This document shows, in pieces, positions 7,287-14,124 of a DNA stretch of 64,000 nt. The stretch comes from Kitasatospora acidiphila. Lineage in GTDB: Bacteria > Actinomycetota > Actinomycetes > Streptomycetales > Streptomycetaceae. Made by a program: the position numbers and the translations under genes. Every line of letters starts with the position of its first letter. The first letter of the stretch is position 1. Under the pieces are notes generated by a model, which saw nothing but the letters and a program-made list of their open reading frames with translations, was not told where the DNA came from and searched no databases. The DNA lies in NCBI RefSeq assembly GCF_006636205.1, contig NZ_VIGB01000003.1, forward strand, positions 434,001 to 498,000, written 5' to 3'.

Positions 7287-8820
7287 ACCAGCGCTCGACG
7301 GCCGCTCGCAGCGCGGCCAGCTCGGTCTGGTCCGGGCGCGGGGAGCTGCTGGCCCAGGCCACGTAGCCGTCGGGCCGGACCAGCAGACCGGTGAGACCCG
7401 CCGGGTCACAGCCCTGCGCGACGACCAGCTCGACGGCGTCCTTCCCCTCGGCCAGTGCCGCCTCCGGCGACTGGTCGTCGGTGAGGTCGATCAGCAACGG
7501 GCGGCCGTGCCGGGCGAGTTCGGCGAGCCGCACGGTTCCCGACTGGGTACTCAGCACCAACTCCGGTGCGAAGTGGCCGACTGCGGGATGCGGCTCGGTG
7601 CCGCCCATCTCATAGCGCACGTCGGTGCCGGCGGTGAGGTCGGCCAGGTGCTGGACGACGGCCTGGTGGCCGAGCAGCTCGGCGAAGAGCCCGCGCAGGG
7701 CGGTGGTGTCGCTGCCCGGCGCGGTGAGGGCGGACTGCGCCTCGGCATTGAGCACCATGCGGCGGGCGGCCTGGCGGCGCTCGGTGTCATAGCTGTCGAG
7801 CAGGCCGGGCGGGGCAGTGTCGCGCAGCACGGCGGCGAGCTTCCAGCCGAGGTTGGCGGCGTCCTGCAGGCCGAGGTTGAGGCCGGGCCCGCCGCCGGAG
7901 GTGTAGACGTGGGCGGCGTCGCCGACCAGCAGGATCCGCCCGTCGCGGAACCGGTCGGCGACGCGGGTGTTGCCGCCGGTCAGTCGGCGCAGCACATGCG
8001 GGCCGGTGCCGTCCGGCGGGCCGAGCGGCAGGTCGACACCGAGCACCCTCCGGATGCTCGACTCCAGCTCGGCCAGGGTCATCGGCTCGTCGGTCGCCGG
8101 CTGGTCCCACTCGGTGGTGCTGACCAGCGGCGGGTGGCCGGGGAACGGTGCGTAGGAGAAGCCGCCCTGGTCGGTGCGGTGGGGCAGGAACGGCAGGATC
8201 GGCCCGTAGCCGGGAACGGTGAGGGCGCCGGTGACCGGGTCGACCCAGTCGGCCGGGACGGTGGCGTGCGCGGTGCGGTTGGTGCGGCGGTCGTAGCTGA
8301 CGCCGGGGAACCCGATCCCCGACTGCTTGCGGATCACGCTGCGCGCACCGTCCGCGCCGACCACGAAGCGGGCCCGGAGCCGCTGGTCGCCGTCGGGGCC
8401 GGTGACGTCCAGGGTGACGGCGTCCTCGTCCTGGGCGACGGCGGCCACCCGGTGTCCGCGCCGCAGGTCGACGCCGAGTGCGCGGGCGCGCTCCTGGAGG
8501 ACTTCGACGATGCGGTGCTGCGGGGCAGCCAGCCCGTACACCGGACTGGCGTCCAGCAGGCCGAGGTTGAGGCCCATGGCGGCGAACATGAAGTAGGCGG
8601 AGTTGGGCTGCGGGGGCTCCTTGCTGCCACTGAGCGGCTCGTACAGGCCGCGGTGGTCGGCCAGTCGGACCACCTGGCCGAGCAGGCCGTTGGCCTTGGG
8701 TTCGGCGCTGGGCTGCGGGAGTTGCTCCAGCACGATCGGGTGGATGCCGGCCAGGCTGAGCTCGCAGGCCAGCATCAGCCCGTTGGGTCCGCCTCCCACG
8801 ATGATCACATCGGCGGTCAT
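7267..8820 (-). CDS. FAD-dependent aromatic hydroxylase (class A flavoprotein monooxygenase)
   Basis: 517 residues. N-terminal FAD dinucleotide motif VIIVGGGPNGLMLACELSLAG (start of protein), the DG motif (VGADGARSVIRKQSG, about residue 155), and the second FAD motif GRILLVGDAAHVYTSGGGPGLNLGLQDA (about 285). A C-terminal thioredoxin-like domain (about 400-517) is typical of the RdmE/PgaE polyketide hydroxylase and phenol hydroxylase-like group. NADPH and O2 would hydroxylate an aromatic or phenolic substrate. The start is supported by AAGGAG upstream. The TetR gene directly upstream on the same strand probably controls it. Confidence 0.88.
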   Translation of the reverse strand: MTADVIIVGGGPNGLMLACELSLAGIHPIVLEQLPQPSAEPKANGLLGQVVRLADHRGLYEPLSGSKEPPQPNSAYFMFAAMGLNLGLLDASPVYGLAAPQHRIVEVLQERARALGVDLRRGHRVAAVAQDEDAVTLDVTGPDGDQRLRARFVVGADGARSVIRKQSGIGFPGVSYDRRTNRTAHATVPADWVDPVTGALTVPGYGPILPFLPHRTDQGGFSYAPFPGHPPLVSTTEWDQPATDEPMTLAELESSIRRVLGVDLPLGPPDGTGPHVLRRLTGGNTRVADRFRDGRILLVGDAAHVYTSGGGPGLNLGLQDAANLGWKLAAVLRDTAPPGLLDSYDTERRQAARRMVLNAEAQSALTAPGSDTTALRGLFAELLGHQAVVQHLADLTAGTDVRYEMGGTEPHPAVGHFAPELVLSTQSGTVRLAELARHGRPLLIDLTDDQSPEAALAEGKDAVELVVAQGCDPAGLTGLLVRPDGYVAWASSSPRPDQTELAALRAAVERWFSPAVR

Positions 8821-8874
8821 GGTAAGTCTCCTTGGTGCGAACGGGAATGGGTGGCACCACGGGGCCGCGTCCGG

Positions 8875-9522
8875 CTACGGCATCGGCAAGCCGGCGGCGA
8901 GCTGCTCGAAGACCTGGGCCAACACCGCGCCGAGCGGCTCGGGTTGGTCCGCGCGCAAGCTGTGCTCGACGGCCACGGCGCTGCCGGCCGCGACCACGGC
9001 GGCGACCAGCTTCGGGTAGACGTCGCGGTCGGCGTCGGTGCCGGTGCGCCGCGCGATGGCCTTTGCCAGCTCCTGCTGGGCGGCGGCGTTGGCCTTGACG
9101 ATCTCGCCGGCGAGCGCGGGTTCGGCCAGCATCAGCCGCACACCGTCGCGCCAACGCTGGTTCTGCGGAGCCGAGTTGATCGTCCCGCTGGTGTCCGCCG
9201 GGGCGAACCGGCCGAGCACGGCGTGCCGCAGGGCGTCCCAGAGCGGTTCGCCGACGGGGCGGGCGAGCAGGTCGTCGCCCACCTGGAGCATCCGCTCCAG
9301 GTGGCTGGCGGCGATCGCCTCGGCCTTGCCGGTGAAGTAGTTGCGGAAGGTGCGGACCGAGACATCGGCCTCGGCGGCGATCTGATCGACCGTCACATTG
9401 TCCCAGCCGTGCAGGACGCACAGCCGGATCGCCGCCTGGCTCAGGGCGAGCCTGGTCTCCCGCTTCTTGCGTTCACGGAGTCCGGGCTGCCCGGTGGTAC
9501 GGGCCTCGTCTGCGGGTGCCAT
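8875..9522 (-). CDS. TetR-family regulator of the flavin monooxygenase
   Basis: 215 residues. HTH at about residues 18-65: RETRLALSQAAIRLCVLHGWDNVTVDQIAAEADVSVRTFRNYFTGK in outline. The C-terminal half is the usual helical ligand-binding domain. It lies 54 bp upstream of the FAD monooxygenase on the same strand. The intergenic region on its 5' side contains a threefold 17-bp repeat, so autoregulation together with the monooxygenase is likely. The ligand is unknown. Confidence 0.88.
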   Translation of the reverse strand: MAPADEARTTGQPGLRERKKRETRLALSQAAIRLCVLHGWDNVTVDQIAAEADVSVRTFRNYFTGKAEAIAASHLERMLQVGDDLLARPVGEPLWDALRHAVLGRFAPADTSGTINSAPQNQRWRDGVRLMLAEPALAGEIVKANAAAQQELAKAIARRTGTDADRDVYPKLVAAVVAAGSAVAVEHSLRADQPEPLGAVLAQVFEQLAAGLPMP

Positions 9523-9552
9523 GCGAGAAGCGTAGGGCGAATCGTGCCGCTA

Positions 9553-9603
9553 CGGCAAGGTTTCCGGATTGGCAAGTTTTCCTAGACGGCAAGATTCCGG
9601 GGT
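9553..9603. repeat. Three 17-bp direct repeats upstream of the TetR gene
   Basis: Units begin at 9553, 9570 and 9587: CGGCAAGGTTTCCGGAT, TGGCAAGTTTTCCTAGA, CGGCAAGATTCCGGGGT. An overlapping dyad TGCCG-N3-CGGCA spans 9545-9557. They lie 30-80 bp upstream of the minus-strand TetR start, as expected for its operator. Confidence 0.5.
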
Positions 9604-9639
9604 GGCGAGCTCTTCGCGGTAACTGCGCCGGGAAACGCG

Positions 9640-9672
9640 ACGGCGCCCCGCGCGAGTCGCGCGGGACGCCGT
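9640..9672 (-). terminator. Terminator of the O-methyltransferase gene
   Basis: ACGGCGCCCCGCGCG (9640-9654) pairs with CGCGCGGGACGCCGT (9658-9672) with one mismatch and a 3-nt loop, just after the stop of the minus-strand methyltransferase. Confidence 0.75.
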
Positions 9673-9697
9673 GGCACGCCTCGGAGCCGACGAAGGG

Positions 9698-10363
9698 TCA
9701 GTTGACCCGGATCAGCGTGAAGCCGTCGTATCCCTTGGTGCCGACCGTCTGCACGGCCGTCCCGGTCATCCGGGGGTCGGCCGCGACCATCTCGTGCATC
9801 CGGCGGATGCCCAGCACCGAGGCGTCGGTGCTCTCCGCATCGGCCACCTTGCCGTTGCGCACCACGTTGTCCACGATGATCAGCGAGCCGGGCTTGGTCA
9901 GCTTCAGCGACCACTCCACGTAGTCGGGGATGCTGGGCTTGTCCGCGTCGATGAAGACCAGGTCGAACGGCTCGGCGCCCTCGTCCACCAGCTCGGCCAG
10001 GCTGTCCGCGGCCCGCCCGGTGCGCACCTCGGCGACCTTCTCCAGCCCGGCCTCGTGCAGGTTGGCCCGGGCCACCGCGGCGTTCGCCGGGGAGAGCTCC
10101 AGTGAGATCAGCCGACCGCCGGCCGGCAGCGCGCGGGCCATCCAGATGGCGCTGTAGCCGCCGAGCGACCCGATCTCCAGGATCCGGCGAGCACCGGCGG
10201 TGAGCGACAGCAGGTGGAGCAGCTTGCCCTGGGTGGGCGAGACGGCGATCTCCGGCAGGCCGGCCTTCGCACTGGTCGCCAGCGCGGCGGCGAGCGCCGG
10301 ATCCTCACCGATCAGCGCCTGCTCCAGGTAGGCGTCCACCTCGGTCCACTGCTGCTGGGTCAT
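9698..10363 (-). CDS. O-methyltransferase, caffeoyl-CoA OMT-like (Methyltransf_3)
   Basis: 221 residues, typical length. SAM-binding motif ILEIGSLGGYSAIWMARAL near residue 61, an acidic residue after beta-2 (LISLELSPANAAVARANL), and the metal-binding motif FDLVFIDADK with IIVDNV further on, as in cation-dependent catechol O-methyltransferases. It would methylate a phenolic hydroxyl. GGAGG precedes the ATG. It is a lone transcription unit by its terminator. A role next to the aromatic hydroxylase (7.3-8.8 kb) is possible, but the two are separated by the TetR gene and a terminator. Confidence 0.9.
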   Translation of the reverse strand: MTQQQWTEVDAYLEQALIGEDPALAAALATSAKAGLPEIAVSPTQGKLLHLLSLTAGARRILEIGSLGGYSAIWMARALPAGGRLISLELSPANAAVARANLHEAGLEKVAEVRTGRAADSLAELVDEGAEPFDLVFIDADKPSIPDYVEWSLKLTKPGSLIIVDNVVRNGKVADAESTDASVLGIRRMHEMVAADPRMTGTAVQTVGTKGYDGFTLIRVN

Positions 10364-10451
10364 CGGATACCTCCGCTGTCGCGCCCGTTCTGCCGCCGAT
10401 GATCTTACGCGGGCGAACTGACACTATGTAAGATCCGCCGGCCGGGTCGCC

Positions 10452-11114
10452 TCACTCCCCGGCGGTGACCTGCTCCGCCTCGGCGCGCGCCGGGGTGACA
10501 GCCGCCTGCGCGGCATGGACCTTGGCCGCCCGCTTCTTGATCACCACACCGGTGAGCAGCCCGCCGACCGCGGCGATGCCGAGCGCCACGTAGGAGAAGT
10601 CCTTCAGGTACTGCTCGACCGCCTTGCCGATGTAGTAGACGGCCACGGTGGTACCGCCGGCCCAGACCACACCGCCGAGCACATTGGCGATCAGGAACCT
10701 CCAGTACGGCATCCGCAGCGCACCGGCCAGCGGGCCGGCGAAGATCCGCAGCAGCGCTATGAAGCGGCCGATGAAGACCGCCCACATGCCCCAGCGGTGG
10801 AACGAGCGCTCCGCGGTGGCCAGGTGATCGGGCCCGAAGTGGCGCGGGAACTTGCGGCCGAGCTTCTCGAAGAGCGGCTTGCCGCCCTTGCGGCCGATCA
10901 GGTAGCCGATCGAGTCGCCGATGATCGCCCCGCCGGAGGCGCAGACCGCGAGCAGGACCGGGTTGACCGTCCCCTTGGCGGCCATCATGCCGGCAGCCAC
11001 CAGCGCGAGCTCACCAGGAACCGGGATGCCCAGGCTCTCGATGCCGATGATCAGGGCGAGCAGGCCGTAGACCGCACCTGGCGGCACACTGTTGATCCAC
11101 TCGTCGATGTGCAA
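10452..11114 (-). CDS. DedA-family membrane protein
   Basis: 220 residues. Start codon is TTG at 11114, supported by GGAGG 8 nt upstream; no ATG or GTG fits the conserved N terminus HIDEWINSVPPGAVYGLLALI. Five or so membrane segments, the conserved first-half motif ESLGIPVPGELALVAAG, and GRFIALLRIFAGPLAGALRM, matching the F-x-R-F-x-P-G-x-R region of the family although Pro is replaced. DedA/VTT proteins are thought to be lipid scramblases or proton-driven transporters that affect undecaprenyl-phosphate recycling. The C-terminal 40 residues are Ala/Glu-rich and probably cytoplasmic. Confidence 0.88.
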   Translation of the reverse strand: MHIDEWINSVPPGAVYGLLALIIGIESLGIPVPGELALVAAGMMAAKGTVNPVLLAVCASGGAIIGDSIGYLIGRKGGKPLFEKLGRKFPRHFGPDHLATAERSFHRWGMWAVFIGRFIALLRIFAGPLAGALRMPYWRFLIANVLGGVVWAGGTTVAVYYIGKAVEQYLKDFSYVALGIAAVGGLLTGVVIKKRAAKVHAAQAAVTPARAEAEQVTAGE

Positions 11115-11262
11115 AGCCGCTTCCTCCAGAACGCGGTCGGCAAAGGGGGTGACAGGCCAGCGTAGCGTGCTGTCCGCTTGGCGAACGTTTTACCGACCCT
11201 TGGCGTTCCGTTCCCCGCACCCGCCCGTGACGGGGCTCACCCCCGGCGGGCGCCCCGGCCCG

Positions 11263-12054
11263 TCAGGCCGGCCCGGTCCCTGCCGCCGGCCGGCGCGGCA
11301 GTCCGGCGAGGTCGGCGCCCCGCCGCAGCACGTCGCGGAGCATGGCGGGGGTGAGGGTGCGGGTGGACATGTTGCGCCGGCTCGGGTGGTAGCCGGCGAC
11401 CAGGCAGAGCTCGTGTCGGGTACCGGGGTCGGTGATCAGCACCTCGGCACCGTGGCCGAAGACCGGCCGCGGCCGGGGCAGCTGCCACCCCGCGTCCGCG
11501 AGCACGGGCAGCAGCGCCTGCCAGGCGAAGGCGCCGAGCACCACGATCGCCCGCAGGTCCGGGCGCAGCAGGTCCAGCTCGCGGGCGAGCCACGGCCGGC
11601 AGGTGTCGCGCTCGGCACCGGTGGGCCGGTTGGCGGGCGGCGCGCAGTGCACCGGCACCGTGATGCGCACCCCGTACAGCTCCAGCCCGTCGCCACGGCG
11701 CGTGGCGGTCGGCCGGCTGGCCAGCCCGAGGTCGTACAGCGCGGAGTACAGCGCGTCGCCCGAGGGGTCACCGGTGAAGATGCGACCGGTGCGGTTCCCG
11801 CCGTGGGCGGCCGGAGCCAGGCCCACGATCGCCAGCGGTGCGTCGGCCGGGCCGAACCCGGGGACCGGCCTGGCCCAGTACTCCCAGTCCCGGAACGCCC
11901 GGCGCTTGACCCGGGCGACCTCCTCACGCCAGGCGACCAGCCGCGGGCAGGCCCGGCACTCGGCCACTGCCGCGTCCAGCTCGCCCAGGGACTCCAGCCC
12001 GGGGGCCGTCACGGCCGGGAAGTCGTGCGCCTGCGGCCCCGCCTCGCCACGCAT
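11263..12054 (-). CDS. Family 5 uracil-DNA glycosylase (UDGb type, 4Fe-4S)
   Basis: 263 residues from ATG 12054, preceded by GGGAGGAGG; the frame stays open upstream but without coding character. Cys pair CRACPRLVAWREEVA (residues 28-42) begins the iron-sulfur cluster site. Motif GLAPAAHGGNRTGRIFTGDPSG (about residues 74-95) is the family 5 active-site loop, which lacks the Asp/Asn of family 4. The C-terminal GYHPSRRN is the DNA-interacting HPS loop. It removes uracil and other deaminated bases from double-stranded DNA during base-excision repair, a relevant function in a high-GC genome. Confidence 0.9.
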   Translation of the reverse strand: MRGEAGPQAHDFPAVTAPGLESLGELDAAVAECRACPRLVAWREEVARVKRRAFRDWEYWARPVPGFGPADAPLAIVGLAPAAHGGNRTGRIFTGDPSGDALYSALYDLGLASRPTATRRGDGLELYGVRITVPVHCAPPANRPTGAERDTCRPWLARELDLLRPDLRAIVVLGAFAWQALLPVLADAGWQLPRPRPVFGHGAEVLITDPGTRHELCLVAGYHPSRRNMSTRTLTPAMLRDVLRRGADLAGLPRRPAAGTGPA

Positions 12055-12281
12055 CGTCGATGGTCCTCCTCCCGCGGGTGGCCGGGCGGCCCGGCGAGTG
12101 CGTTCAGGACGTCCCCCGAGGGGGCGCCGCCCTGTCGGGTGCACTGATCCGGGAGGGTGCCGCCATGGCCGCACAGATCACTGCTCGGCTCACTTGTCGG
12201 CGAGTCTACGAGGGCGGAGGGCGCCTCGTCGGAGTGCGCCCCGCCGGCCGATGGGAACGACGCCGCGGCGAGACTGGCCCG

Positions 12282-12574
12282 ATGACCAGTGCGCACGAGG
12301 CATCCCGGCAGCGCCTGCGCCGGCCGCCGTCACCGCGTCGGTGATGTTCGCCCTCGCGTTCGGGAAGGCCCGCACCGGCGCGGCCCTGGACAATCCGGCG
12401 CTCCGGACCGAGGGCCGGGTCACCCTCGTCGACGGGCTGCTGGCCGTGGCGGTCCTGCTCGGCCTGGTCCTCGACAGCACCCTCGGCTGGTGGTGGGCCG
12501 ACCCGGCCGCCGGCTACGTGCTGGTCTACTACGCGGCGCGCGAGGTCCGCGGGATCTTCTTCGGCGAGCACTGA
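12282..12574 (+). pseudogene. Decayed cation-diffusion-facilitator (cation efflux) gene, internally deleted
   Basis: ATG 12282 begins MTSAHEASRQRLRR, which looks like the N terminus of streptomycete cation-efflux proteins, but the frame ends at 12344. In another frame, from about 12320, the C-terminal part of such a protein follows: TASVMFALAFGKARTGAALDNPALRTEGRVTLVDG, a last hydrophobic segment and YAAREVRGIFFGEH, ending at 12574. Full proteins have about 200-300 residues with several membrane helices; most of these are absent. I interpret this as an internal deletion joining both ends out of frame. An ATG at 12344 could still give a 76-residue peptide. Confidence 0.55.
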
Positions 12575-12708
12575 TCTGGGGCACCGAACAGCCGTGGCCG
12601 CCAGGCTGGTTGGCAGTCCTGCGGACGCGCGGTCCCGCGGTTCAGGAGGCGGAGATCCGATTGGCGCAAGCCCGGGAGTTTCCGACCGCGACCTGCCATA
12701 GTGTCCCG

Positions 12709-14016
12709 GTGACCGATGTAGCTGAGACTTCCGGTAGATCCGATCAATCCGCCTCGCACCACGGCACGTTGTCCCTCGTCCAGGGCACCGCGATGTATGT
12801 CGGAGCGGTGTTGGGCACCGGCGTGATAGCCCTGCCCGCGATGGCGGCGAAGGTGGCGGGGCCGGCCTCGCTGCTCGCCTGGGCCGGGCTGGTGGTCCTC
12901 TCCGCACCGCTCGCCGCGACCTTCGCGGCGCTGGGCTCGCGCTATCCGGACGCGGGCGGCGTCTCGTACTACGCCCGGTTGGCCTTCGGGCCCCGGGCCG
13001 CCTCGATCGCCGGCTGGTGCTTCTACTTCGCGGTGCCGCCGGGCTCGGCGGCCGCCGGGCTGTTCGGCGGGGCGTACGTCGCATCGGCACTCGGCGGCGG
13101 GAAGACCACGGTCGTGGTGACGGCGGCCGGTCTGATGGCCGTGGTGGGCCTGGCCAACTGGGTGGGGTTGAAGGTCTCCGGGCGGCTCCAACTCGCCCTG
13201 GCCGCCCTGCTGGTGACGCTCCTGCTGGCGGCGGTCGCGACCTCCCTGCCACAGGCGCGGCTGTCCCATCTGCACCCGTTCGCGCCGCACGGGTGGTCGG
13301 CGATCGGCCCGGCCGCCGCACTGCTGGTGTGGAGCTTCGCGGGCTGGGAGGCGATCACCTACCTGGCGGGTGAGTTCCGCTCCCCCCGCCGGGACCTGCC
13401 CAGGGCCACCGGCATGGCCGTGGTGATCGTCGGTGCGCTCTACCTCGTGCTGGCCTTCGCGGTGATCGTGGTGCTCGGGCCCGGTGCGGCCGACTCCAGC
13501 GCACCGCTCGGCGACCTGATGGCCAGCGGGCTTGGGGGCAACGCCCGTCTGCTGGCAGCCGGTTCGGCGCTGCTGCTGACCTTGGGGGCGATGAACGCGT
13601 ACTGGGCCGGCGCGTCCAAGCTGGGTGCGGCGCTGGGCCGGGACGGGCAGCTGCCCGGCGTGCTGGCGCGCGGCAGCGTGGCGGGGGAGGTACCGCGCCG
13701 CAGCCTGGCCGCGGTGGCCGTGCTCTCGCTGCTGGCGCTGGGCGGGGTGGAGGCGGCCAACGTGGGCGCGGCGCCGCTGGTGCTGCTGACCACCGGTTCC
13801 TTCGTCATGGTGTACGCGTTGGGGGTGGGGGCGGCGGTGAAGCTGCTGCCGAGGCGGAGTGCGGCATGGGCCTCGGCGCTGGTGGCGCTGGCGGCCGTGG
13901 CGGTCCTGTTGGTGATGTCGGGGCAGTACCTGTTCTGGCCGCTGCTGGTGGGTGCGGGGGCGCTGGCGTACGGGAAGTACGGGCCGGGCGCCCCGAAGGG
14001 CACCGAAGCCTCCTGA
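12709..14016 (+). CDS. APC-superfamily amino acid permease
   Basis: 435 residues from GTG 12709. The frame is open for 420 bp upstream, but that stretch overlaps the decayed efflux gene and is not conserved-looking. About 12 hydrophobic helices. The first carries GTAMYVGAVLGTGVIALPA, the Gly-rich unwound helix 1 typical of APC carriers, and helix 6 carries VWSFAGWEAITYLAGEFRSPRRDLPRA, also diagnostic. It resembles the YjeH/YhdG type, which exports or imports neutral amino acids by proton coupling. It is a single gene ending in a shared terminator. The substrate is not deducible. Confidence 0.85.
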   Translation: MTDVAETSGRSDQSASHHGTLSLVQGTAMYVGAVLGTGVIALPAMAAKVAGPASLLAWAGLVVLSAPLAATFAALGSRYPDAGGVSYYARLAFGPRAASIAGWCFYFAVPPGSAAAGLFGGAYVASALGGGKTTVVVTAAGLMAVVGLANWVGLKVSGRLQLALAALLVTLLLAAVATSLPQARLSHLHPFAPHGWSAIGPAAALLVWSFAGWEAITYLAGEFRSPRRDLPRATGMAVVIVGALYLVLAFAVIVVLGPGAADSSAPLGDLMASGLGGNARLLAAGSALLLTLGAMNAYWAGASKLGAALGRDGQLPGVLARGSVAGEVPRRSLAAVAVLSLLALGGVEAANVGAAPLVLLTTGSFVMVYALGVGAAVKLLPRRSAAWASALVALAAVAVLLVMSGQYLFWPLLVGAGALAYGKYGPGAPKGTEAS

Positions 14017-14018
14017 CC

Positions 14019-14047
14019 GAGGGGCGGGTGCTGCTCACCCGCCCCTC
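14019..14047. terminator. Bidirectional terminator between convergent permease and aminopeptidase-like genes
   Basis: Perfect 12-bp stem GAGGGGCGGGTG (14019-14030) and CACCCGCCCCTC (14036-14047) with a 5-nt loop, immediately after the permease stop and about 75 bp from the end of the opposing gene. Confidence 0.8.
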
Positions 14048-14124
14048 CGCCAGGGGGCGTTGGGGTCACACCGGCTCGCCGCCCTGGAGCGCCACGAGCC
14101 GCAAGCCGGCCGCGGTCCGGAGCG

